Source: Achromobacter sp. B7
GTDB taxonomy: Bacteria; Pseudomonadota; Gammaproteobacteria; Burkholderiales; Burkholderiaceae_B
Length of the DNA: 64,000 nt
NCBI RefSeq assembly: GCF_003600685.1
Contig: NZ_CP032084.1
Span: forward strand, 4,030,001-4,094,000
Direction: 5' to 3'
Both the position numbers and the translations under genes were made by a program. Under the pieces are notes generated by a model. It saw nothing but the letters and a program-made list of their open reading frames with translations, did no database searches and was not told where the DNA came from. This document shows positions 52,025 to 59,652 of the stretch, one piece after another; within the stretch, counting starts at the first letter, position 1; each line of letters begins with the position of its first letter.

Positions 52025-53152
52025 ATGCCGCGACATGTCGCCAATATCTACCGGCTGGGCGTGAAAGAGCTGTGGAGCCTGGCGCGCGATCCCATGATGC
52101 TGGTGCTGATCTTCATCTCGTTCACCCTGATGATCTACACGGCGGCAACCGCGGTGCCGGAATCGCTGCACAACGCGGCCATCGCCGTGGTCGATGAAGA
52201 CGTCTCGCCGCTGTCCTCGCGCATCACGTCGGCGTTCTATCCCCCGCATTTCACGCCGCCGCGGATGGTCACGGCGGCCCAGGCCGACGCCGGCATGGAC
52301 GACGGGCGCTACACGTTTTCGGTGAACATCCCGCCAAATTTCCAGCGCGACGTACTGGCCGGCAAGCCCGCGCAGATCCAGCTGAACGTGGATGCCACGC
52401 GGATGAGCCAGGCCTTCACCGGCAGCAACTACATCCAGCAGATCGTCAGCGACGAAATCAACGAATTTGTCAGGCGCTACCGCAAGCCCACCGAACTGCC
52501 GGTAGAGCTGGCGGTGCGGATGCGCTTTAACCCCAACCTGACGCAAGCCTGGTTCGGCAGCCTGATGGAGATCATCAACAACGTCACGATGCTGTCCATC
52601 ATCCTGACCGGCGCGGCCCTCATCCGCGAGCGCGAACATGGCACGATCGAACACCTGCTGGTCATGCCGGTGACGCCGACGGAAATCATGGTGGCCAAAG
52701 TCTGGTCCATGGGGCTGGTGGTGCTGGTGGCCGCCGGCCTGTCGCTGACGTTTGTGGTGCGGGGGCTGCTGCACGTACCGATCGAAGGGTCCGTGGCGCT
52801 GTTCCTGACGGGCGTGGCGCTGCACCTGTTTGCCACCACATCCATGGGCATCTTCATGGCGACGCTGGCGCGTAGCATGCCGCAGTTCGGGATGCTGCTG
52901 GTGCTGGTGCTGCTGCCGTTGCAGATGCTGTCGGGCGGCACAACGCCGCGCGAAAGCATGCCGCAGTTGGTTCAGGACATCATGCTGGCCGCACCCACCA
53001 CGCATTTCGTGGAGCTGGGCCAGGCCATCCTGTATCGCGGCGCGGGGCTAAGCGTGGTCTGGCAGCCCTTTCTGGCGTTGGCGCTGATCGGCAGTGTGTT
53101 GTTTGCCTTTTCGTTGAAGCGCTTTCGCAAGACGCTCAGCCAGATGGCGTGA
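52025..53152 (+). CDS. yhhJ: ABC-2 type permease (YhhJ-like)
   Basis: A 375-residue membrane protein with one N-terminal segment (PMMLVLIFISFTLMIYTAAT), a large periplasmic domain (about residues 45-175) and five C-terminal segments, the layout of ABC-2 half transporters. The phrases REREHGTIEHLLVMPVTPTE and MLSGGTTPRESMPQLVQDIM are characteristic. It begins 2 bp after the RbbA-like gene and would pair with that protein's permease domain to complete the pump. It is the last gene of the efflux operon. Confidence 0.94.
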   Translation: MPRHVANIYRLGVKELWSLARDPMMLVLIFISFTLMIYTAATAVPESLHNAAIAVVDEDVSPLSSRITSAFYPPHFTPPRMVTAAQADAGMDDGRYTFSVNIPPNFQRDVLAGKPAQIQLNVDATRMSQAFTGSNYIQQIVSDEINEFVRRYRKPTELPVELAVRMRFNPNLTQAWFGSLMEIINNVTMLSIILTGAALIREREHGTIEHLLVMPVTPTEIMVAKVWSMGLVVLVAAGLSLTFVVRGLLHVPIEGSVALFLTGVALHLFATTSMGIFMATLARSMPQFGMLLVLVLLPLQMLSGGTTPRESMPQLVQDIMLAAPTTHFVELGQAILYRGAGLSVVWQPFLALALIGSVLFAFSLKRFRKTLSQMA

Positions 53153-53177
53153 CGCCTTGCGCCCCGGGATCTTGCGG

Positions 53178-53206
53178 GCGGCCCGGTGGATGCGCCACTG
53201 GGCCGC
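53178..53206. terminator. Hairpin between convergent efflux and CoA-ester genes
   Basis: GCGGCCCGGTGG (53178-53189) pairs with CCACTGGGCCGC (53195-53206) through 12 positions with one wobble and a 5-base loop. It lies in the 83-bp gap between converging genes and could serve both strands, though T-runs are weak. Confidence 0.55.
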
Positions 53207-53235
53207 TTGGGGTCAACGTGCTTGCAGCAGAGGGA

Positions 53236-54882
53236 TCACGCGTGCTCGGGCTTGCGTGACACCATGCCGGCCAGCGCCTTGCGGTCCACCTTGCCCACGG
53301 CGTTCTCCGGCAGCCGCTCGACCCAGAACACGTCGCGCGGCACGTAGATCCGCCCCAGCCGAGACTGCACTTCCGCTTGCAGCGCGGCGGCTTCCTGCGC
53401 GCCCGCCGTGGCATCCGCCTGGGGTTGCGCGAAGATCACCGGCACTTCGCCCAGGTCATCGTCCGGCGCGCCCACGACGCAGCACGCGGCAACAAAGGGC
53501 AGCCCCGTCACCACGCCTTCAATCAGGGCGGGCGAAATGTTTTCGCCGCCACGAATGATGACGTCTTTGATGCGGCCCGTGATGCTGAGGTAGCCCGCGT
53601 CGTCGAAGCGCCCCAGGTCGCCCGTGCGCAACAGCGCCGGCGCGCCATCGTTGCCGTTGTCCACGCCCAGGTAGCCCAGCATCAGGCTGTCGCCCGCGAT
53701 GCAGATTTCGCCCTCGCCGCCGGGCGCGGCTTCGGCGCCGTCCGGCAATCGCAGCGTGACGCTTTGGCCGGCCAGCACGGTGCCGACCGAGCCCACGCGG
53801 CGGGCGTCGGGCGGGTTCATCGTGGACGTGCAGGTGGCCTCTGACAGCCCGTAGGACACCACCAGCGGGCAGCCCAGGAATGCTTCGATGCGCCGATGCA
53901 GCGCTTCGGTGATCGGCGCCGATCCGCAGCGCGCAAAGCGCAGGCCGGCCAGGCTGGCGGCATCGAACTCCAGTTCCAGCATGCGCGCGTACATCGTGGG
54001 CACGCCCGTGATGATCGTGGGCCGGAACGTGCGCAGCAAGCCCGGCATGTCGTCGGCGCGAAAGCGGCCGGCCAACGCCACGCTGGCGCCCGCCAGCAAC
54101 GGCGCGAAGATCTGGTTGTTCAAGGCGTTGGTGTGATGCAGCGGCATCACGTGCAGCAAGCGGTCGTCAGGCGTCAGGCCGGTATGCGCCAACACGCCGC
54201 GCGCATTGTTGGCCAAGCCCCGATGGCTGAGCAACACGCCCTTGGGGTGGCCGGTGCTGCCGGAGGTGAACAGCAACAGGCCGGGTGCATCGGGCAAGAT
54301 CTGTTCGGCGCATCCGAGCGCCGACGCGTAGTCCGGACGCGCGGGATGTGCCGGGCGCGCCAGGTCGGCCACAGTTGCCGGGTCCGGCACGTCCGCCACA
54401 GTTGCCCCGCCCGCCATGTTCGCCGCGTTCGCCATGTTCGCCATGTTCGCCACGTCGGCCACGCTCGCCGCGCTTGCCACGCTTGCCGCCTCCAGCACCC
54501 GCGCCGGAGCCAGGCCGCTGGCCGCCGCCGTCGCGGCATTGGGCTTGTCGTGCAGCAGCCAGGTCAGGCCCACCGCCGCGACGCGGCGCGCCGTTTCCTC
54601 GGCCGACAAGCGGGGTTCCAACGGGCAGGGGCATGCCCCCGCCGCCATCACGCCCAGTAGGGTCAGCACCTGCTCCAGCGACCGCTCCATGGCGATGGCG
54701 ACATAGCTGCCCGGCGCCACGCCCGCCGCGCGGATGCCATCCGCGATGCGCGCCACGCGCTGGTGCAGGTCGGCATACGTCACCGTCGTGTCAGCCGTGA
54801 CGATGGCGGCGCGCGATGCCCACTCCGGCTGGCGCCAGGCACGCGCAAACGCCGCGACCAGCGTCGGTTCGGCAAGAGTCAT
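53236..54882 (-). CDS. AMP-dependent acyl-CoA synthetase with an expanded 9-bp-repeat linker
   Basis: A 548-residue ANL-family ligase starting at 54882 behind GGGAGG; the longer frame to 55014 runs into the neighbouring gene. Motifs: P-loop LLLFTSGSTGHPKGVLLSHR (about 202-221), VSYGLSEATCTSTMNPP, LLRTGDLGRFDDAGYLSITG, IRGGENISPALIEGVV and the C-terminal lysine in PENAVGKVDRKAL. Residues about 131-182, between the N-terminal subdomain and the P-loop, are a low-complexity tract (VANMANMANAANMAGG and others) built from 9-bp DNA repeats. It is the last gene of the leftward CoA-ester unit. It probably activates the carboxylic acid that the unit degrades; substrate unknown. Confidence 0.9.
   Translation of the reverse strand: MTLAEPTLVAAFARAWRQPEWASRAAIVTADTTVTYADLHQRVARIADGIRAAGVAPGSYVAIAMERSLEQVLTLLGVMAAGACPCPLEPRLSAEETARRVAAVGLTWLLHDKPNAATAAASGLAPARVLEAASVASAASVADVANMANMANAANMAGGATVADVPDPATVADLARPAHPARPDYASALGCAEQILPDAPGLLLFTSGSTGHPKGVLLSHRGLANNARGVLAHTGLTPDDRLLHVMPLHHTNALNNQIFAPLLAGASVALAGRFRADDMPGLLRTFRPTIITGVPTMYARMLELEFDAASLAGLRFARCGSAPITEALHRRIEAFLGCPLVVSYGLSEATCTSTMNPPDARRVGSVGTVLAGQSVTLRLPDGAEAAPGGEGEICIAGDSLMLGYLGVDNGNDGAPALLRTGDLGRFDDAGYLSITGRIKDVIIRGGENISPALIEGVVTGLPFVAACCVVGAPDDDLGEVPVIFAQPQADATAGAQEAAALQAEVQSRLGRIYVPRDVFWVERLPENAVGKVDRKALAGMVSRKPEHA
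54412..54492. repeat. In-frame 9-bp tandem repeats within the acyl-CoA synthetase gene
   Basis: About nine units of the type CGCCATGTT / CGCCGCGTT / CGCCACGTC / TGCCACGCT in direct tandem. They encode the Ala-Asn-Met / Ala-Ser-Val tract. Unit length is a multiple of three, so copy-number change keeps the frame. Confidence 0.85.
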
Positions 54883-54892
54883 GGCGGCCTCC

Positions 54893-55627
54893 CTAGCGCA
54901 GCGCAACGGCGGCGTCGCGTTCAAACTGGCCGTCGGCGTCCAGTTCGCGCAGCGCGCGAGCCTCTTGCTCGGTCGGCGGTTCAGTCGGCGCCGCGCCGCT
55001 CGCATCGAACTCAAAGCCGGTGCGCTCGCGCACTTCCGACAGGCTGGATTCCGGATGCCAGGATTGCAGCGCCAGGCGCCCGTCGCGCTTGATGAACACC
55101 GCGATGGGCGTCACCACCCCATGAAAGCCGCCCCACGATGTCATGAAGTCCAGCTTGGGCACGAAGGTGCGCCGCGAATGCTCCGTGCGCCAGGTGCAGG
55201 CGCGCTTGGCCGTGGGCAGCATCACCGCGCCCCCGCCGCCGCCCGGCAAGCGCACCTTGGGCGCGTGCCAGTCGCCGATGCAGGAGTTATTGGCGCAGCC
55301 CGCGCCGTCAATCTGGGCCGCGCCCAGGAAGGTCAGGTCCATGCGGCCGCGCGTGCACAGGTCGTAGAAATCTTCGTTCGAGAAGATCGACGCGGTGTGT
55401 TCTGCCAACACCGGGTCGGAACTGGAAATGGGAATGTGCGAGGGGCGCGGGTTCACGCCACCCGCCACGTTGATGTAGACGAAGTCCCAGTCATAGGCGC
55501 GCTTGGCCAGCAGGCACGCCAGCATCGGCATGGTGGAATTGACGCCGCTGAAGGTGATTTCATCTGGCCGGATGAAGCGCGCCAGGTTCGTCACGATGTA
55601 GGAAAAGCCCGACCACTGTTCAGCCAT
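54893..55627 (-). CDS. Class I CoA-transferase, subunit B (IpdB/GctB-like)
   Basis: A 244-residue CoA-transferase beta subunit starting at 55627. The phrases MPMLACLLAKRAYDWDFVYI, FSNEDFYDLCTRGRMDLTFL and GAAQIDGAGCANNSCIGDW fit the glutaconate CoA-transferase/IpdB group. The usual SENG-type glutamate motif of classical CoA-transferases is not seen. IpdAB-like pairs can act as ring-opening hydrolases on CoA esters, so either a CoA-transferase or a hydrolase role is possible. It overlaps subunit A by 8 bp and ends 10 bp before the acyl-CoA synthetase start. Confidence 0.85.
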   Translation of the reverse strand: MAEQWSGFSYIVTNLARFIRPDEITFSGVNSTMPMLACLLAKRAYDWDFVYINVAGGVNPRPSHIPISSSDPVLAEHTASIFSNEDFYDLCTRGRMDLTFLGAAQIDGAGCANNSCIGDWHAPKVRLPGGGGGAVMLPTAKRACTWRTEHSRRTFVPKLDFMTSWGGFHGVVTPIAVFIKRDGRLALQSWHPESSLSEVRERTGFEFDASGAAPTEPPTEQEARALRELDADGQFERDAAVALR

Positions 55628-56453
55628 GATTGCCCCCTTGTGCTTCGGGCGCGGCGGCCAGATGCGCTTGTAGATCGCTGTTCTTGTCCATGTAGGCTTC
55701 CACCGCCGGATAGTCGATGGCGTAGTCGGGCCAGCACGACCCGGGCCACGCACTGCCCGGCGCCACGGCGTAGGCCTGCACCATGAAGTACGGCACCAGC
55801 GTGGATTCGGGTTGCGCTTCGAACACGGCGCTGTCGACACGCTTTTCCGCCACCACCAGCACGCTGCCCGCCGCGCGCGACATGATGCGGTCCCAATGCG
55901 CGGTGCCGTGCACGCGCACATTGCCCAGCGCGTCCACCTCGGACGCCTGGATCACCGCGAAGTCGGGGCGAATCGCCGGCACCACATACGTTTTCTGATC
56001 GCTGCCGTAAGGGTCGTCCAGGCAGGCCCAGCCGTTCAATTCCGGCAGGCCGCTGCCATGCAGGCCGCCGCAGGGTTGAAACGGCACGCCGAACGCCGCC
56101 GCCCGCAAGCCCGCCGTGAGGCTGGCGCAAGCGTGTTCCTCCAGTTCGATCTGGCGCTGTTCCACCGCGCGTCGATACCAGGGCGCCAGGCCGAAATTGC
56201 CTTCCATGGCGACGATGCCCGCGCGCACGCGGCGCAGCACGCCGGCGCGGCACAGAATGTCCACGTCATACCCGGGCGATTGCTTGACCAGTTCCAGGTC
56301 GCGCTTGCCTTGCCGGATCAGCTCGCGCACGAACGCGAACGGGCCACGATGCAGAAAGCTGCCGCCCAGCGCAATCGACGCGCCATTGGGCACCAGCGCG
56401 GCCAGCTCGGCCACCGTGCACTGCTTGTTCTTTTGGTTGAATCCCGAAGCCAT
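55620..56453 (-). CDS. Class I CoA-transferase, subunit A (IpdA/GctA-like)
   Basis: A 277-residue alpha subunit. The glycine-rich loop SIALGGSFLHRGPFAFVREL is the CoA-binding start of the fold. It continues with LELVKQSPGYDVDILCRAGV, RRVRAGIVAMEGNFGLAPWY and DFAVIQASEVDALGNVRVHG, all at the places expected in GctA/IpdA-type proteins. GAGAGGAAGACG precedes the ATG. The 8-bp overlap with subunit B indicates stoichiometric translation. Context with enoyl-CoA hydratase and CaiB-type transferase suggests degradation of a branched, cyclic or dicarboxylic acyl-CoA. Confidence 0.86.
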   Translation of the reverse strand: MASGFNQKNKQCTVAELAALVPNGASIALGGSFLHRGPFAFVRELIRQGKRDLELVKQSPGYDVDILCRAGVLRRVRAGIVAMEGNFGLAPWYRRAVEQRQIELEEHACASLTAGLRAAAFGVPFQPCGGLHGSGLPELNGWACLDDPYGSDQKTYVVPAIRPDFAVIQASEVDALGNVRVHGTAHWDRIMSRAAGSVLVVAEKRVDSAVFEAQPESTLVPYFMVQAYAVAPGSAWPGSCWPDYAIDYPAVEAYMDKNSDLQAHLAAAPEAQGGNHG

Positions 56454-56485
56454 CGTCTTCCTCTCCCTTGCAGGTTCCTGTGCCC

Positions 56486-57208
56486 TTAGCGCGCTTGCAG
56501 GTAAGCCGCCACGCGGTCCTTCAAGCCGGGCGCCGCCGCAGAACGCACCAGGCGCGCCAGGTCGGCGTCGGGCGTTTCCTGGGACAGCGCGGCATACAGC
56601 TGAATGCGGCTGGCGTCGGTCAGCGCGACCGCCGTTTCCGCCGCCTGCTGTTCAACGTCGGCCCACTCCTGGGCCACAGCCAGGCGCGTCGCAAAGCCAT
56701 CGCGCAGCGCTTCTTCGGCGTTGAACGTGGCCGCCTGTTCCAACACGGTGCGGGCGCGTTCGGCGCCCACCAGCGCGGCAAAGCGGCGCGTGCCCAGCAC
56801 CAGTCCGAACTTCAGGCCCGGCATACGGAAGGTGGCGTCGGGCGCGCTGATGCGCCACTTGCATGCGCCGAACAGATCCACGCCCGCGCCAAAGTTGCGG
56901 CCGTGCGCCAGCGCCACCGTCAGGCACGGTGACGCGGCCAGGCGTTGCAGCAAGGTCTCGATGCGCACGAAGCGCAGCAGCAGGTCGCCTTCGCTTTGCG
57001 TCTGCCAGTCGCCAAAGTCAAAGCCGGCGCTGAAGTTCTTGCCTTCGCCCTTGATCACGATCAGCTTGGCGCCCTGCGCCTCGGCCTCGTCCAGCGCGGC
57101 GATCAGCGCGTCCACCAGCTCGGCGGACAGCGCATTCATTTTTTCAGCGCGCGTCAGCGTCAGCACATGGCGCGCGCCCTGCTTGTCGATACGCAACACG
57201 CCGCTCAT
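56486..57208 (-). CDS. Enoyl-CoA hydratase/isomerase family protein
   Basis: A 240-residue crotonase-fold protein. Oxyanion-hole regions are KNFSAGFDFGDW and ALAHGRNFGAGVDLFGACKW. The two catalytic glutamates of true hydratases are not obvious: the first region has Val-Asp (GVDLFG), the second reads FRMPGLKFGLVLGTRRFAAL. It may therefore be an isomerase, hydrolase or non-canonical member. It overlaps the CaiB-type gene as ATGA and lies 32 bp before the CoA-transferase pair. Confidence 0.85.
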   Translation of the reverse strand: MSGVLRIDKQGARHVLTLTRAEKMNALSAELVDALIAALDEAEAQGAKLIVIKGEGKNFSAGFDFGDWQTQSEGDLLLRFVRIETLLQRLAASPCLTVALAHGRNFGAGVDLFGACKWRISAPDATFRMPGLKFGLVLGTRRFAALVGAERARTVLEQAATFNAEEALRDGFATRLAVAQEWADVEQQAAETAVALTDASRIQLYAALSQETPDADLARLVRSAAAPGLKDRVAAYLQAR

Positions 57209-58374
57209 GCCGGCACCCCTTTCCCGGCCGCACGCAACGCGCCCAGCACTTCGTCGTTGTGCTCGCCCAGCGCGGGCGGACGCAGGCGCAGCGCCGTGGT
57301 CTGACCATCAAAGCGCACGGGCAGGCCGAAGGTTCGCGTCTGCACGCCGTTGGGCAATTCCACGGGCTGCACCCAGCCCATGTGTTCCACCTGCGGGTCG
57401 GCCAGCACTTCGGAATAGGTGTTGATGGGCGCGCACGGCACGCCCGCCGCGCGAAAACGCGTCAACCAGGTCTGTGCGTCTTCGGTGGCGAAGATGGCTT
57501 CCAGGATTTCGCGCAGGTCCGTCTGGTGGCGGGCGCGCGCGCTGGTGTCGGTAAAGCGCGGGTCAGCCAGCAGGTCGTCGCGGCCCACGGTGGCGCATAC
57601 GCTTTTCCACAAGGCCTGGTTGCCGGCCGCCATGCCGAAATAACCGGCCTTGCAACGAAACGCCTGATACGGCGCGTTGCGCGGATGGGCCGAGCCCAGC
57701 TTCACGGGGTCTTTACCGCTGCCGAAAAATTCCGACGTCTGCAACGCGGCGATGCCCAACGTGGCGCCCAGCATCGGCACATCGATGTGCGTGCCCTGCC
57801 CGCTGGCCTGCGCCGCGCGCAACGCCGACGCAATCGCAAACGCGCCGTACAGCCCGGCCGAAAAGTCGGCCACCGGCACGCCGCATTTCACGGGTTCGCC
57901 GCCGGCTTCGCCCGTCACACTCATGATGCCGCTCATGGCCTGGATGGTCAGGTCGAACCCCCCTTCTTGCGAGCGCGGCCCCGATTGGCCGTAGGCCGAG
58001 ATCGAGCAATACACCAGCTTGGGATTGGCCTCGCGCAACTGCGCATAGCCCAGCCCCAGACGGTCCATCACGCCGGGCCGGTTGTTTTCGATCAGCACGT
58101 CAACGGTCTGCGCCAGTTCGCGCGCCAGTGCCAGGTCGGCGGGGTCTTTCAGGTTCAGCGTCACCGACTTTTTATTGCGGTTCAGCGACGCGAAGTTCTC
58201 GCTATAGCCGTTGGAAATGGGCGGCCAGCTGCGCAGCGTGTCGCCGCCCTCCGGGTTTTCAACCTTGATGACGTCGGCGCCCATATCCGCCAACAACATG
58301 CCGCAGAAGGGTCCCGCCGCGACGTTGCAAATTTCAAGCACGGTGATGCCGGCCAGTGCCGAACTGGGTGTCAT
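57205..58374 (-). CDS. CaiB/BaiF family (class III) CoA-transferase
   Basis: A 389-residue class III CoA-transferase starting at 58374 behind GAGAGG. Conserved phrases: ITVLEICNVAAGPFCGMLLA, DMGADVIKVENPEGGDTLR, RNKKSVTLNLKD, NNRPGVMDRLGLGY and CSISAYGQSGP. The catalytic aspartate is expected in EGGFDLTIQAMSG. Such enzymes move CoA from succinyl-CoA or another donor to a carboxylic acid. It is the first gene of the five-gene leftward unit and faces a Bug receptor gene across the IclR-operator region. Confidence 0.94.
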   Translation of the reverse strand: MTPSSALAGITVLEICNVAAGPFCGMLLADMGADVIKVENPEGGDTLRSWPPISNGYSENFASLNRNKKSVTLNLKDPADLALARELAQTVDVLIENNRPGVMDRLGLGYAQLREANPKLVYCSISAYGQSGPRSQEGGFDLTIQAMSGIMSVTGEAGGEPVKCGVPVADFSAGLYGAFAIASALRAAQASGQGTHIDVPMLGATLGIAALQTSEFFGSGKDPVKLGSAHPRNAPYQAFRCKAGYFGMAAGNQALWKSVCATVGRDDLLADPRFTDTSARARHQTDLREILEAIFATEDAQTWLTRFRAAGVPCAPINTYSEVLADPQVEHMGWVQPVELPNGVQTRTFGLPVRFDGQTTALRLRPPALGEHNDEVLGALRAAGKGVPA

Positions 58375-58396
58375 GTCTGACCTCTCATTATGAAAA

Positions 58397-58410
58397 TTCA
58401 ATATTTGGGA
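58397..58410. promoter_or_regulatory. Degenerate IclR-type site near the CaiB-type gene
   Basis: TTCAATATTTGGGA shares AATATTT(A/G)GGA with the operator at 62038-62052, but the left arm is lost. It lies 23-36 bp upstream of the CaiB-type start. Confidence 0.4.
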
Positions 58411-58582
58411 TGCAAAAAATAATATAAGAGCGCGGCTTTCGTCGATGGCATCATGCCTGTCGCCCGATACCAAGCGCCAGGTTTCCGCATGTTCCCTAGT
58501 GCAATCCCTAGGTGCTGCGCTTAATTGTTGACCAGCATATCACCGTGTGGAATTCTACGTAAACCATCTTTTGGAATACGAG

Positions 58583-58597
58583 TCCTATATTTTAGGA
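58583..58597. promoter_or_regulatory. IclR-type operator TCCTA-N5-TAGGA (divergent promoter)
   Basis: TCCTATATTTTAGGA has perfect 5-bp inverted arms around TATTT. The same arms and spacing occur in front of the IclR gene. It lies 90 bp upstream of the Bug receptor start, just before a TATAAA hexamer (58600-58605). Confidence 0.7.
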
Positions 58598-58686
58598 TTT
58601 ATAAAAACGAGTCGCAGCGGTGCCGGGCACGGTCGACACGGGCCGGTACACGTCTGACGGTTTGATCACACCAAGGAGAGACATTC

Positions 58687-59652
58687 ATGAAGCAGACATG
58701 GCGCATTGCCCTGGCGGGCGCGGTACTTGCCCTGGCGGCCGCCCCGGCCCCAGCCCAGACCTGGCCGGCCAAACCGGTACGCATGGTCGTGCCCTTTCCG
58801 CCGGGCGGCGCCACCGATGCCGCGGCCCGCATCTATGCGCAGCACCTGGGAGACTTCCTGGGACAAGGCGTGGTGGTCGAAAACAAGGCGGGCGCGGGCG
58901 GCGAGATCGGCGCGGAATACGTCGCCAAGTCCGCCCCCGACGGCTACACGCTGCTGATGGGCGCGGTGGGCAGCCACGCCATCCACGCGGCCATGCCCGA
59001 CAAGCCGGGCTACGACTTCGCCACCGCCTTCGTCGGCGTTTCCATGGCCACCAGCATGCCGATGGCCGTTGCCGTCAACAGCAAGGTGCCCGCCAACAAC
59101 GTGCAGGAGCTGATCGCGCTGGCCAAGAGCAAGCCGGGCACCATCACGTTTGGCTCGGCCGGCCCCGGCACCTCGCAGCACATGGCCGGCGAGCTGTTCC
59201 AGGTGGTGACGGGCACGCGCTTGATGCATGTGCCGTATCGCGGCAGCGGCCCTGCCATTACCGACTTGCTGGGCGGCCAGATCGACATGGTTATCGAAAC
59301 CCTGCCCGCCCTGCTGCCCCAGGTGGCCAGCGGCAAGATCCGCCTGCTGGGCGTGACCACCGCCAAGCGCGCCACCGCGCTGCCCGACCTGCCCACGTTG
59401 ATGGAACAAGGCGTGAAGGATTATTCCGTGGCTACCGCCTACGCCTTGCTGGCGCCCGCCGGCACGCCGCCCGACGTGGTGGACAAGCTGTCGGCCGGCA
59501 TGCAGAAAGCCGCCGTGATGCCTTCGGTGCAGCAGGCCGCGTTGAAGCTGGGCGCCGATGCGGTGGCCACATCGCCCGCCGACACCAGCCGTGTGCTGAA
59601 GCAGGAGGTGGCGCGCTGGGGCGACGTGGTGCGCATGTCGGCCGCCAAATGA
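58687..59652 (+). CDS. Bug-family periplasmic solute receptor
   Basis: A 321-residue receptor with a signal peptide (cut near APAPAQTW). Family motifs: RMVVPFPPGGATDAAARIYA, VVVENKAGAGGEIGAEYVAK, SAPDGYTLLMGAVGSHAI, HVPYRGSGPAITDLLGGQID and SGKIRLLGVTTAKRATALPD. It probably captures the carboxylate that the leftward CoA-ester genes degrade. The membrane subunits (TctA/TctB) are not in the window. Its stop overlaps the next start as ATGA. Confidence 0.94.
   Translation: MKQTWRIALAGAVLALAAAPAPAQTWPAKPVRMVVPFPPGGATDAAARIYAQHLGDFLGQGVVVENKAGAGGEIGAEYVAKSAPDGYTLLMGAVGSHAIHAAMPDKPGYDFATAFVGVSMATSMPMAVAVNSKVPANNVQELIALAKSKPGTITFGSAGPGTSQHMAGELFQVVTGTRLMHVPYRGSGPAITDLLGGQIDMVIETLPALLPQVASGKIRLLGVTTAKRATALPDLPTLMEQGVKDYSVATAYALLAPAGTPPDVVDKLSAGMQKAAVMPSVQQAALKLGADAVATSPADTSRVLKQEVARWGDVVRMSAAK

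Larger units (their letters stand above)
58375..58686. promoter_or_regulatory. 312-bp divergent control region of the CoA-ester locus
   Basis: No gene is supported. The region is AT-rich near both start codons. It contains a TCCTA-N5-TAGGA operator (58583-58597), a related half-site TTCAATATTTGGGA (58397-58410) close to the CaiB-type gene, and a direct repeat TCCCTAG spaced by 12 bp (58493-58499, 58505-58511). AAGGAGAG ends the region before the Bug receptor ATG. Confidence 0.65.
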
